Shown piece after piece: positions 30,347 through 43,751 of a DNA stretch of 64,000 nt. The notes beneath the pieces are model-generated. The model worked only from the letters and a program-made list of their open reading frames with translations, was not told the origin of the DNA and made no database searches. The stretch is from contig NW_027484918.1 of NCBI RefSeq assembly GCF_050908995.1, forward strand, positions 1 to 64,000, in the 5' to 3' direction. The position numbers and the translations under genes were made by a program. Every line of letters begins with the position of its first letter. Positions within the stretch are counted from its first letter, which is position 1. Source of the DNA: Andrena cerasifolii (Eukaryota; Arthropoda; Insecta; Hymenoptera; Andrenidae).

Positions 30347-33052
30347 AGGAAAAGCCAGACCTAACCCAGAACGAACCCGGTGAAACTAGTAAAAAAGTGG
30401 AAAAAATTAGAAAAAAATTGAGAAAATTATAAAAAAAACATTAAAAAACAGTCTGCGTTAGGTCTGCATTTCAAAAAATACAAAAACACCAGACCTAACC
30501 CATAAAAAAGCAGGAAAAACCAGACCTAACCCAAAACGAACCCGCTGAAACTAGTAAAGAAGTGGAAAAAATTAGAAAAAAAATTGAAAAAATTATAAAA
30601 AATTCATTAAAAAACAGTCTGGGGGAGGTCTGGGTTACAAAAAAGCAGGAAAAACCAGACCTAACCCATAAAGAAGCAAGAAAAACCAGACCTAACCCAG
30701 GACGAACCCGGTGAAACTAGTGAAAAAGTGGAAAAAATTAGATAAAAAATTGAAAAAATTATAAAAAATTCATTAAAAACAGTCTGGGGGAGGTCTGGGT
30801 TACAAAAAAGCAGGAAAAACGAGACCTAACCCATAAAAAACCTGGAAAAGCCAGACCTAACCCAGAACGAACCCGGTGAAACTAGTAAAAAAGTGGAAAA
30901 AATTAGAAAAAAATTGAGAAAATTATAAAAAAAACATTAAAAAACAGTCTGCGTTAGGTCTGCATTTCAAAAAATACAAAAAAACCAGACCTAACCCAGG
31001 CCCACCCAGGCCGAACCCAGGCCGAACCCGGTAAAATAAGTAAAAAAGTAGAAAAAACATAAGAAAAGTATGAAAAATCATGAGAGAAGTATAAAAAAAC
31101 ATTAAAAAACAGTCTGGGTTAGGACTGGATTGAAAAAAAAGAAATAAAGACCTTATACGCACATTACCAACACCTTACCCGCACCTTACCGAGACCTTGC
31201 CCGCACCTTACCAAGATCTTACCCACACCTACGAAGACCTTACCCGCACCTTACCAAGACCTCAACCAGAACGAACCCAGTCCTAACCCAGAATGAACCC
31301 GCTGAAACAAGTAAAAAAGTGGAAAAATGTAGAAAAAAAATCAAGAAAAGTATAAAATAAACATAAAAAACATGAGAAAAGTATAAAAAAACTTTAAAAA
31401 ACAGTCTGGGTTAGGTCTGCATTTAAAAAAATACAAAAAATCCAGACCTAACGCAGGCCTTTTTTTTTTAAATGACTAAAACCCCCACCTCTATGTGCCT
31501 CGACCAACCACCCCTCCCTGTCAACTGTGTCGGCGGAATTATTTGCATAGTCAACCTCACGCGACACGGTGAAACTTCGACAGGGCCTCAAAGGGATTGA
31601 CACAATCCTGAGCTTAAAAACTCCCACGCACAACTACTGCCTAAAACAGCAGAAGTATGTGTGTATCCTACATAAATATACATAGTATACATACCGCCAC
31701 TATTAACAATTCGCCTATTTCAAAAGTTATTTTACACAAACAATCTTTTTCTTCTTTTTTCCGACGTTGATCCAGGTCTCTGACTCTGTCCCAGCCGTCT
31801 CATAAGTAGAAAGGGCTGTCCCTTTCTAGACCTAACGCAGGCCTAACCCAGGAAAAACCAGACCTAACCCGGTTAAACAGGTAAAAAAGTATAAAAAGTA
31901 TAAAAAAAACTTCAGAAAAGTATTAAAAGTATAAAAAAACATAAGAAAAGTATAAAAAGCATAAAAAATATGAGAAAAGTATAAAATAAACATAAAAAAC
32001 ATGAGAAAAGTAAAAAAAAACATAACACAATTGAGAAAATTATAAAAAAACATTAAAAAACAGTCTGGGTTAGGTCTGCATTTCAAAAAATACAAAAAAA
32101 CCAGACCTAACCCATAAAAAAGCAGGAAAAACCAGACCTAACCCAAAACGAACCCGCTGAAACTAGTAAAGAAGTGGAAAAAATTAGAAAAAAAATTGAA
32201 AAAATTATAAAAAATTCATTAAAAAACAGTCTGGGGGAGGTCTGGGTTACAAAAAAGCAGGAAAAACCAGACCTAACCCATAAAGAAGCAAGAAAAACCA
32301 GACCTAACCCAGGACGAACCCGGTGAAACTAGTGAAAAAGTGGAAAAAATTAGATAAAAAATTGAAAAAAATATAAAAAATTCATTAAAAAACAGTCTGG
32401 GGGAGGTCTGGGTTACAAAAAAGCAGGAAAAACGAGACCTAACCCATAAAAAACCAGGAAAAGCCAGACCTAACTCAGAACGAACCCGGTGAAACTAGTA
32501 AAAAAGTGGAAAAAATTAGAAAAAAAATTGAGAAAATTATAAAAAAAACATTAAAAAACAGTCTGCGTTAGGTCTGCATTTCAAAAAATACAAAAAAACC
32601 AGACCTAACCCAGGCCCACCCAGGCCGAACCCAGGCCGAACCCGGTAAAATAAGTAAAAAAGTAGAAAAAACATAAGAAAACTATGAAAAATCATGAGAG
32701 AAGTATAAAAAAACATTAAAAAACAGTCTGGGTTAGGACTGGATTGAAAAAAAAGAAATAAAGACCTTATACGCACATTACCAACACCTTACCCGCACCT
32801 TACCGAGACCTTGCCCGCACCTTACCAAGATCTTACCCACACCTACGAAGACCTTACCCGCACCTTACCAAGACCTCAACCAGAACGAACCCAGTCCTAA
32901 CCCAGAATGAACCCGCTGAAACAAGTAAAAAAGTGGAAAAATGTAGAAAAAAAATCAAGAAAAGTATAAAATAAACATAAAAAACATGAGAAAAGTATAA
33001 AAAAACTTTAAAAAACAGTCTGGGTTAGGTCTGCATTTAAAAAAATACAAAA
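30347..33052. repeat. Telomere-derived higher-order array, part 2
   Basis: Continuation of the array after LINE-B. It begins with the second copy of the LINE-B target duplication, then extra partial subunits (one subunit type recurs at about 30355 and 30845), then the standard unit phase at 31252 and 32866 (period about 1615). It contains the fourth retroposon copy. It ends at about 33052, where telomere words stop and pure A/T sequence begins. Confidence 0.85.
31461..31827 (-). mobile_element. Short poly(A) retroposon, copy 4
   Basis: Same island and flanking AGACCTAACGCAGGCCT repeats as in copies 1-3, with a slightly shorter A-tail and a few substitutions. It lies in the array part beyond LINE-B. 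Confidence 0.7.
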
Positions 33053-34799
33053 AAATAAACAATTAAAAATAAAAAAAAATAATTTTTTTTTAAATTTTTT
33101 TTATAAAATTAAAAAAATTAAACAATATAGAAAAAAAATTAAAAAAATTAAAAAAAAAAATTTAAAAATTTAAAAAAAAATAAAATTTTTTTAAAAAAAT
33201 TGTTAATAAATTAAAACAAAATTTAAAAAAAAAATTTAAAAAATTTTAAAAAATTTTTAAAAAATTTTAAAAAATTTTTAAATTTTTTTTTTAAATTTTT
33301 AAAAAATTTTAAAAAATTTAAAAAAAAATTTAAAAAATAAGATAAAATTTAAAAAACATTAATAACATTTTTTTTTTAAAAATTGTAAAAAAATTAAAAC
33401 AAAATTTTAAAAAAAGTTTTAAAAAAATTTCAAAAATTTAAAAAAAATAATAAAATAAAAAAATTCTAAAATATAAAAAATATACAAATTTAAAAAAAAA
33501 ATAACAAAAAATTAAAAAAAAAATTAAAATTCAAAATAAAGAATTTTTTTTAAAAAAAATAATAATAATAAATGAATTAAAGGAGAACTAAATAAAAATT
33601 ATTATTTTAAAAAATTCTTTAAAAAATTAAAAGAAATTAAAATAAAAAATATAAAAAAGAAAAAAATTAATAAATAATTTAAAAAAAATAAAATAAAAAT
33701 TTTTTTAAATTATTTAAAAAAAATTTAAAAAATTGTGAAAAAATTAAAATAAAATTTTAAAAAAAAAATTTCAGAAATTGTTAAAAAATTAAAACAAAAT
33801 TTTTAAAAATTTAAAAAAAATTTAAAATATAAAAAATTTAAAATATAAAAAAATTTAAAATATAAGAAAATTTAAAATATAAAAAAAAAATTAAAAAATA
33901 AAAAAAAATAAATTTTTTTTTAAAAAATGTAAAAAAAATTTTAAAAAAATTAAAAAAATTAAAAAAAAATTTCAAAATAAAAAAAAATTAAGAAAAAAAT
34001 TTAAAAAACAGAAAAAAATTTTTTTAAAAAAAATTGTTAAAAAATTAATAAAAAATTTAAAAATTAAAATATATATACAAAAAATTAAAAGAAAAATAAA
34101 AAAATTAAAAAATCAAAAAAATAAACAAATAAAAAATTTAAAAAAATTTTTAAAAATTTAAAAAAAAATTAAAAAAATTAAAATAAAGGAATTTAAAAAA
34201 AAATAATAAATGAATTAATGGAAATTTAAATAAAAATTACTTTTTTAAAAAATTCTTTAAAAAAATTTTAAATAATTTTTAAAAATTTTTTAAAAAAGTT
34301 TTTAAAAAACGTAAAATAAAAAATTTTGAAATATAAAAAAAAATTAAAATAAAAAAAATATACAAAAAATTAACAGAAAAATAAAAAAAATAAAAAGTTT
34401 TAAAAAAAATATAAAAAAAAATTTAAAAATTGTTTAAACAATTAAAAAAAAAATTTTTAAAATAAATCAAAATTTAAAAGAAAATTATAAAAAAGATTTT
34501 AAAAAAATTTTTAAAAATAAAAAAATTAAAGTAAAGAAAATTTGAAAAAATTAAAGTAAAGAAAATTTATTAAAAAAATTTTCAAAAGTTAAAAAAAATT
34601 TAAATATAAAAGAAATTAAAAATAAAAAAATGAAAAAATTTAAAAAATATAGAAAAAAATTTTAAAAAAAATTTAAAAAATTTTAAAGAATTTGTTAAAA
34701 ATTTAAAACAAATTTTTTAAAAAATTTAAAAAATTTAAAAAAAATAAAAAAATTATATGAAAATTAAAAAAAAACTTTAAAAAATTAAAATAAAAGAAA
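33053..34799. repeat. A/T-only repeat block 1
   Basis: Sequence with almost no G or C, A-rich on the plus strand, made of AAATTTAAAAA and TAAAATATAAAAAA words. A recognisable landmark is AATAATAAATGAATTAAAGG followed by AAATAAAAATTA (33565, diverged at 34205). It recurs throughout 33-54 kb, showing all these blocks descend from one repeat family. No gene. Confidence 0.85.
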
Positions 34800-36649
34800 T
34801 GTCACGTCCCGGGTGAGGTCTTTTGGGAACGATGGCATTAGGAAAGGAGAAAGACAGGCGCGAATCTAAAATCCAGCACTCTGAGATTTTTGGGGGAAGA
34901 CCAGGCGCGAATATTAAATCCGTCACACTGAGGGTTTGGAAGGAACTTAGGCGCGAATATTGAATCCGTCACACTGAGGGTTTTGAAGGAACTTAGGCGC
35001 GAATATTGAATCCGTCACACTGAGGGTTTGAAAGGAATTCAGGCGCGAATCTATAATCCAGCACACTGAGGGTTTGGAAGGAGAGGAACGTCAGGCGCGA
35101 ATCTTGAATCCAGCACACTGAGGGTTTTGAAGGAGAGGAACGTCAGGCGCGAATCTTGAATCCAGCACACTGAGGATTTTGAAGGAATTCAGGCGCGAAT
35201 CTATAATCCAGCACACTAATCGTTTTACAGGGAGGAACGCCAGGCGCGAATCTATAATCCAGCACACTAGTCGACCAGGGAAGTTTAAAGGCTAGAGCGT
35301 ATTTGGGGAACACCCGTTAGCACTTTGTTTTGGTTTACGTAATATCAGATTTACCGTTGCATAGGCACAAAAAGTTTCCTCGTAATATTTCTTGACAAAT
35401 TCGTCTATACGTGCAGCTATGCAAGGGAATGTTAGTAAACACTGCCACTGTTCTCGAGTTCGCGATCCACGATCAGCTGTTTCGCCGACTCGTTGGTTTG
35501 TATCTTAGTACGTTCGTAACTAATGGTTGAACACAAATAACTTGAAGCAAGATTTTAAACAAAGCGATTTATTAACTTCGTTAATCGGTTATTATAATCG
35601 TGCGAGGGGGCTTTTAGCATTGGCACAATATTTGTAATATGCTTATAACATTTAATATATATATATGGACATGAGATACAATATAAGTCGTTTAATAATG
35701 ATCGTTAATAATAATAATATGATAAGATTGCGATAAGCAGTTATAATAGAAGAGTAAGATTGCGATAAGCAGTTATAAACAAAATAATAGAATAGTAAGA
35801 TTGCGATAAGCAGTTATAAACGAAATAATTGAATAGTAAGATTGCGATAAGCAGTTATAAACAAAATAATAGAATCGTATGGTATGGTGGTGATATGCAC
35901 AATAATATTAAGTAATATAAATGGCTTACGGTGATCGTCGAACACTGAGTTTAATATTAACACTTTTAAGATATACTTTTCAAGAAAGCCTTCTACCGAA
36001 GAGGTTTCTGTCGAAGAAAGAGAACTCGGCCTGTCAGGACCTCATATTTATGTACTTTCACAGGAGTATTGTGGGGTACGCGCGGTAAAGACCTTGACAC
36101 ATTTCGGTTTAAGACGCAGTAGGACTTCCGGGGTTTTTACAAACGGTACGTCTATTAATAGACGTATTTATGTCACGTACGCCAAATATACGTCGCAATT
36201 AGGTTTCTGGGGTTTTTATGACTGCGAAATGAGATACTCAACTCATCGAATGGATTTCGGGTGTTTTACGGGAAAGGGGTTATTAGAGTGGCTTGGACTT
36301 CATGAGTCGTAAAGAGGGGGTTGAGACTTGGTCTCGATTTAAGAGGGATTTGTAATGAGGGACTTGTTTGAATTTGTTTTTGGAGGGAATGATTCGTGCC
36401 TTGTAAGACGAATAGGCGAAGAGGGTTTTGAAACGATCATCTCGTGATGGGGACCGCTAAGGTACATCAGCGAGGTGGAGGTTTGTATTGATCATCCTGT
36501 GTTGTTGACCGCTAAGGTGCAACATCAAGGTGATCGGTGATTGAGGAGATGGGGTAGGAGTTGAGTTTGATAGACTTTAGTGGAGTGATTTTGAGGTTTA
36601 CTAGTGGAATTGGGAATAGGAAACGCGCGAAAAATTGAGGGACGTTACA
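34800..36649 (+). mobile_element. LTR-like island, copy A
   Basis: 1850-bp island of normal composition in A/T repeat. Ends are TGTCACGTCCC...GGGACGTTACA, that is TG...CA with short imperfect inverted ends, as in LTRs. Inside: nine tandem copies of a 46-52 bp minisatellite (AGGCGCGAATCTATAATCC type, 34857-35275) and four copies of a 41-bp repeat (ATTGCGATAAGCAGTTATAA, 35715-35875). No gag, pol or transposase. Best guess is a solo LTR; a non-autonomous element is an alternative. Clean target duplications are not seen. A 72-codon frame (36094-36312) is conserved only as far as the DNA copies are. Confidence 0.55.
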
Positions 36650-38329
36650 GAGAAATAAAAAAATTAAAAAATCAAAAAAATAAACAATTAAAAATAAAAA
36701 TAAATAAATTTTTTTTTAATTTTTAAATAAAATTTTTAAATTTAAAAAAATTTGTTAAAAAATTAAAATAAAAAATATAAAAAAGAAAAAAATTAATAAA
36801 TAATTTTAAAAAAAAATTTAAAAGATTTTTTATAAAAATTTTAAAAAATTTAAAAAAAATTAAAAAATAAGAAAAAAATTTAAAAAACATTAATAACATT
36901 TTTTTTTAAAAATTGTAAAAAAATTAAAACAAAATTTTAAAAAAAGTTTTAAAAAAATTTCAAAAATTTAAAAAAAATAATAAAATAAAAAAATTCTAAA
37001 ATATAAAAAATATACAAATTTAAAAAAAAATAACAAAAAATTAAAAAAAAAATTAAAATTCAAAATAAAGAATTTTTTTTAAAAAAAATAATAATAATAA
37101 ATGAATTAAAGGAGAACTAAATAAAAATTATTATTTTAAAAAATTCTTTAAAAAATTAAAAGAAATTAAAATAAAAAATATAAAAAAGAAAAAAATTAAT
37201 AAATAATTTAAAAAAAATAAAATAAAAATTTTTTTAAATTATTTAAAAAAATTTTAAAAATTGTGAAAAAATTTAAATAAAATTTAAAAAAAAAAATTTC
37301 AGAAATTGTTAAAAAATTAAAACAAAATTTTTAAAAATTTAAAAAAAATTTAAAATATAAAAAATTTAAAATATAAAAAAATTTAAAATATAAGAAAATT
37401 TAAAATATAAAAAAAAATTAAAAAATAAAAAAAAATAAATTTTTTTTTAAAAAATGTAAAAAAAATTTAAAAAAAAATAAAAAAATTAAAAAAAAAATTT
37501 CAAAATAAAAAAAAATTAAGAAAAAAATTTAAAAAACAGAAAAAAATTTTTTTAAAAAAAATTGTTAAAAAATTAATAAAAAATTTAAAAATTAAAATAT
37601 ATATACAAAAAATTAAAAGAAAAATAAAAAAATTAAAAAATCAAAAAAATAAACAAATAAAAAATTTAAAAAAATTTTTAAAAATTTAAAAAAAAATTAA
37701 AAAAATTAAAATAAAGGAATTTAAAAAAAAATAATAAATGAATTAATGGAAATTTAAATAAAAATTACTTTTTTAAAAAATTCTTTAAAAAAATTTTAAA
37801 TAATTTTTAAAAATTTTTTAAAAAAGTTTTTAAAAAACGTAAAATAAAAAATTTTGAAATATAAAAAAAAATTAAAATAAAAAAAAATATGCAAAAAATT
37901 AACAGAAAAATAAAAAAAATAAAAAGTTTTAAAAAAAATATAAAAAAAAATTTAAAAATTGTTTAAACAATTAAAAAAAAAATTTTTAAAAATAAATCAA
38001 AATTTAAAAGAAAATTATAAAAAAGATTTTAAAAAAATTTTTAAAAATAAAAAAATTAAAGTAACGAAAATTTGAAAAAATTAAAGTAAAGAAAATTTAT
38101 TAAAAAAATTTTCAAAAGTTAAAAAAAATTTAAATATAAAAGAAATTAAAAATAAAAAAATGAAAAAATTTAAAAAATATAGAAAAAAATTTTAAAAAAA
38201 ATTTAAAAAATTTTAAAGAATTTGTTAAAAATTTAAAACAAATTTTTTAAAAAATTTAAAAAATTTAAAAAAAATAAAAAAATTATATGAAAATTAAAAA
38301 AAAACTTTAAAAAATTAAAATAAAAGAAA
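36650..38329. repeat. A/T-only repeat block 2
   Basis: Nearly the same as the right part of block 1; for example AACATTAATAACATTTTTTT at 33353 recurs near 36888. Together with island B it forms the second copy of a 3530-bp tandem unit. Confidence 0.85.
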
Positions 38330-40179
38330 TGTCACGTCCCGGGTGAGGTCTTTTGGGAACGATGGCATTAGGAAAGGAGAAAGACAGGCGCGAATCTAAA
38401 ATCCAGCACTCTGAGATTTTTGGGGGAAGACCAGGCGCGAATATTAAATCCGTCACACTGAGGGTTTGGAAGGAACTTAGGCGCGAATATTGAATCCGTC
38501 ACACTGAGGGTTTTGAAGGAACTTAGGCGCGAATATTGAATCCGTCACACTGAGGGTTTGAAAGGAATTCAGGCGCGAATCTATAATCCAGCACACTGAG
38601 GGTTTGGAAGGAGAGGAACGTCAGGCGCGAATCTTGAATCCAGCACACTGAGGGTTTTGAAGGAGAGGAACGTCAGGCGCGAATCTTGAATCCAGCACAC
38701 TGAGGATTTTGAAGGAATTCAGGCGCGAATCTATAATCCAGCACACTAATCGTTTTACAGGGAGGAACGCCAGGCGCGAATCTATAATCCAGCACACTAG
38801 TCGACCAGGGAAGTTTAAAGGCTAGAGCGTATTTGGGGAACACCCGTTAGCACTTTGTTTTGGTTTACCTAATATCAGATTTACCGTTGCATAGGCACAA
38901 AAAGTTTCCTCGTAATATTTCTTGACAAATTCGTCTATACGTGCAGCTATGCAAGGGAATGTTAGTAAACACTGCCACTGTTCTCGAGTTCGCGATCCAC
39001 GATCAGCTGTTTCGCCGACTCGTTGGTTTGTATCTTAGTACGTTCGTAACTAATGGTTGAACACAAATAACTTGAAGCAAGATTTTAAACAAAGCGATTT
39101 ATTAACTTCGTTAATCGGTTATTATAATCGTGCGAGGGGGCTTTTAGCATTGGCACAATATTTGTAATATGCTTATAACATTTAATATATATATATGGAC
39201 ATGAGATACAATATAAGTCGTTTAATAATGATCGTTAATAATAATAATATGATAAGATTGCGATAAGCAGTTATAATAGAAGAGTAAGATTGCGATAAGC
39301 AGTTATAAACAAAATAATAGAATAGTAAGATTGCGATAAGCAGTTATAAACGAAATAATTGAATAGTAAGATTGCGATAAGCAGTTATAAACAAAATAAT
39401 AGAATCGTATGGTATGGTGGTGATATGCACAATAATATTAAGTAATATAAATGGCTTACGGTGATCGTCGAACACTGAGTTTAATATTAACACTTTTAAG
39501 ATATACTTTTCAAGAAAGCCTTCTACCGAAGAGGTTTCTGTCGAAGAAAGAGAACTCGGCCTGTCAGGACCTCATATTTATGTACTTTCACAGGAGTATT
39601 GTGGGGTACGCGCGGTAAAGACCTTGACACATTTCGGTTTAAGACGCAGTAGGACTTCCGGGGTTTTTACAAACGGTACGTCTATTAATAGACGTATTTA
39701 TGTCACGTACGCCAAATATACGTCGCAATTAGGTTTCTGGGGTTTTTATGACTGCGAAATGAGATACTCAACTCATCGAATGGATTTCGGGTGTTTTACG
39801 GGAAAGGGGTTATTAGAGTGGCTTGGACTTCATGAGTCGTAAAGAGGGGGTTGAGACTTGGTCTCGATTTAAGAGGGATTTGTAATGAGGGACTTGTTTG
39901 AATTTGTTTTTGGAGGGAATGATTCGTGCCTTGTAAGACGAATAGGCGAAGAGGGTTTTGAAACGATCATCTCGTGATGGGGACCGCTAAGGTACATCAG
40001 CGAGGTGGAGGTTTGTATTGATCATCCTGTGTTGTTGACCGCTAAGGTGCAACATCAAGGTGATCGGTGATTGAGGAGATGGGGTAGGAGTTGAGTTTGA
40101 TAGACTTTAGTGGAGTGATTTTGAGGTTTACTAGTGGAATTGGGAATAGGAAACGCGCGAAAAATCGTGGGACGTTACA
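38330..40179 (+). mobile_element. LTR-like island, copy B
   Basis: Same length as copy A and almost identical in sequence, offset by exactly 3530 bp. It differs at a few bases, including the last TCGTGGGACG instead of TTGAGGGACG. Same minisatellite counts (nine and four). Confidence 0.55.
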
Positions 40180-43100
40180 GAGAAATAAAAAAATTAAAAA
40201 ATCAAAAAAATAAACAATTAAAAATAAAAATAAATAAATTTTTTTTTAATTTTTAAATAAAATTTTTAAATTTAAAAAAATTTGTTAAAAAATTAAAATA
40301 AAAAATATAAAAAAGAAAAAAATTAATAAATAATTTTAAAAAAAAATTTAAAAGATTTTTTATAAAAATTTTAAAAAATTTTAAAAAAATTAAAAAATAA
40401 GAAAAAAATTTAAAAAACATTAATAACATTTTTTTTAAAAAAATTCTAAAAAAATTAAAACAAAATTTTAAAAAAAAATTTAAAAAAAGTTTCAAAAATT
40501 TAAAAAAAAATAATAAAATAAAAAATTTTTAAAATATAAAAAATATACAAATTTAAAAAAAATAACAAAAAATTAAAAAAAAAAATTTAAATTTAAAATA
40601 AAGATTTTTAAAAAAAAAAAATAATAAATGAATTAACGGAGAACTAAATAAAAATTGTTATTTTAAAAAATTCTTTAAAAAATTAAAAAAAATTAAAATA
40701 AAAAATATAAAAAAGAAAAAAATTAATAAATAATTTAAAAAAAATAAAATAAAAAATTTAAAAATTTTTTAAAAAAATTTAAAAAATTGTAAAAAAATTA
40801 AAATAAAATTTTTTTAAAAAATTTGAAAATTTAAAAAAAAATTTTAAAATTTTTAAAAAATTTAAAATTTTTAAAAAATTTAAAATTTTCTTTTAAAATT
40901 TTTAAAAAATTTAAAAAATTTAAAAAAAATTTTAAAAATAAGAAAAAAAATTAAAAAACATTAATAACATTTTTTTTTAAAAATTGTAAAAAAATTAAAA
41001 CAAAATTTTAAAAAAAAATTTTAAAAAAATTTCAAAAATTTAAAAAAAATTATAAAATAAAAAAATTTTAAAACATAAAAAAAATATACAAATTTAAAAA
41101 AACAACAAAAAATTAAAAAAAAAATTTAAAAAATTAAAATAAAGATTTTTTTTTTAAAAATTAAGAAAAAAATTTTAAAAACATAAATAAAATTTTTTTT
41201 AAAAAATTGTTAGAAAATTAAAACAAAATTTAAAAAAAAAATTTAAAAATTTAAAAAAAATTTTAAAAATTTTTAAAAAATTAAAAATTTTCTTTTTAAA
41301 ATTTTAAAAAATTAAAAAAAAATTAAAAAAAATTTCAAAAAATAAGAAAAAAATTTCAAAAAATTTTTTTTTTAAAATTTCAAAAATTTAAAAAAAAATA
41401 AAAAATAAAATAAAAAAATTTTAAAATATAAAAAATATACAAATTTAAAAAATAACAAAAAATTAAAAAAAATTTTTAAAAATTAAAATAAAGAATTTTT
41501 TTTAAAAATTAAGAAAAAATTTTAAAAACATAAATAAAATTTTTTTTAAAAAATTGTTAAAAAATTAAAACAAAATTTCAAAAAATATAAAAAAATAAAA
41601 AAAATAAAATAAATAAAATAAAAAAAAAATTTACAAAATTAAAAAAAAATATGAAAATAAAACAAAATTTAAATTTTTTTTAAAATTAAAAAAAATAATA
41701 AATATTTAAAAAAAAATAAAAAAATAAAAAAAATTAAAATTTTTTTTTAAAATAAATAAATAAAAAATTTAAATTTGTTAATAAATTAAAACAAAATTTA
41801 AAAAAAAAAATTAAAAAAATAAAAAAAAAATTTAAAAATTTGGTAAAAAATTAAAACAAATTTTTTAAGAAAAATTCAAATAAAAAATTAAAATAAAAAA
41901 ATTTTAAAATAAAAAAAATTAAAATAAAATTTTTTTAAAATATAAAAAAATTTAAATAAAAAAAATATACAAAAATTTGAAAGAAAAATAAAAAAAATAA
42001 AAATCAAAAAAATAAACAATTAAAAATAAAAAAAAATAATTTTTTTTTTAATTTTTTTTATAAAATTAAAAAAATTAAACAACATAGAAAAAAATAAAAA
42101 AATTAAAAAAAAAAAATTTAAAAATTTAAAAAAAATAAAATTTTTTTAAAAAAATTGTTAATAAATTAAAACAAAATTTAAAAAAAAAATTTTAAAAATT
42201 TTAAAAAATTTTTAAAAAATTTTAAAAAAATTTTAAATTTTTTTTTTAAATTTTTAAAAAATTTTAAAAAATTTAAAAAAAAATTTAAAAAATAAGATAA
42301 AAATTTAAAAAACATTAATAACATTTTTTTTAAAAAATTGTAAAAAAATTAAAACAAAATTTTAAAAAAAGTTTTAAAAAAATTTCAAAAATTTAAAAAA
42401 AATAATAAAATAAAAAAATTCTAAAATATAAAAAATATACAAATTTAAAAAAAAATAACAAAAAATTAAAAAAAAAATTAAAATTCAAAATAAAGAATTT
42501 TTTTTAAAAAAAATAATAATAATAAATGAATTAAAGGAGAACTAAATAAAAATTATTATTTTAAAAAATTCTTTAAAAAATTAAAAGAAATTAAAATAAA
42601 AAATATAAAAAAGAAAAAAATTAATAAATAATTTAAAAAAAATAAAATAAAAATTTTTTTAAATTATTTAAAAAAAATTTTAAAAATTGTGAAAAAATTT
42701 AAATAAAATTTAAAAAAAAAATTTCAGAAATTGTTAAAAAATTAAAACAAAATTTTTAAAAATTTAAAAAAAATTTAAAATATAAAAAATTTAAAATATA
42801 AAAAAATTTAAAATATAAGAAAATTTAAAATATAAAAAAAAATTAAAAAATAAAAAAAAATAAATTTTTTTTTAAAAAATGTAAAAAAAAATTTAAAAAA
42901 ATTAAAAAAATTAAAAAAAAATTTCAAAATAAAAAAAAATTAAGAAAAAAATTTAAAAAACAGAAAAAAATTTTTTTAAAAAAAATTGTTAAAAAATTAA
43001 TAAAAAATTTAAAAATTAAAATATATATACAAAAAATTAAAAGAAAAATAAAAAAATTAAAAAATCAAAAAAATAAACAAATAAAAAATTTAAAAAAATT

Positions 43101-43751
43101 TTAAAAATTTAAAAAAAAATTAAAAAAATTAAAATAAAGGAATTTAAAAAAAAATAATAAATGAATTAATGGAAATTTAAATAAAAATTACTTTTTTAAA
43201 AAATTCTTTAAAAAAATTTTAAATAATTTTTAAAAATTTTTTAAAAAAGTTTTTAAAAAACGTAAAATAAAAAATTTTGAAATATAAAAAAAAATTAAAA
43301 TAAAAAAAAATATACAAAAAATTAACAGAAAAATAAAAAAAATAAAAAGTTTTAAAAAAAATATAAAAAAAAATTTAAAAATTGTTTAAACAATTAAAAA
43401 AAAAATTTTAAAAATAAATCAAAATTTAAAAGAAAATTATAAAAAAGATTTTAAAAAAAATTTTAAAAATAAAAAAATTAAAGTAACGAAAATTTGAAAA
43501 AATTAAAGTAAAGAAAATTTATTAAAAAAATTTTCAAAAGTTAAAAAAAATTTAAATATAAAAGAAATTAAAAATAAAAAAATGAAAAAATTTAAAAAAT
43601 ATAGAAAAAAATTTTAAAAAAAATTTAAAAAATTTTAAAGAATTTGTTAAAAATTTAAAACAAATTTTTTAAAAAATTTAAAAAATTTAAAAAAAATAAA
43701 AAAATTATATGAAAATTAAAAAAAAACTTTAAAAAATTAAAATAAAAGAAA
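40180..43751. repeat. A/T-only repeat block 3
   Basis: Longer A/T block. Its right part (about 42000-43751) repeats block 1 and its left part holds additional diverged copies of the same family (landmarks near 40404, 40965 and 42310). No gene; long Phe/Leu/Lys-only frames are composition artefacts. Confidence 0.85.

Noticed and set aside
34857..35275. CRISPR-like array of ~46-bp repeats
   Set aside because: Repeats are contiguous and imperfect with no unique spacers, in a eukaryotic context; it is a minisatellite.
36094..36312. 72-residue frame conserved in all four LTR-like islands
   Set aside because: The copies are recent DNA duplicates and the few differences include amino-acid changes, so conservation does not show coding function.
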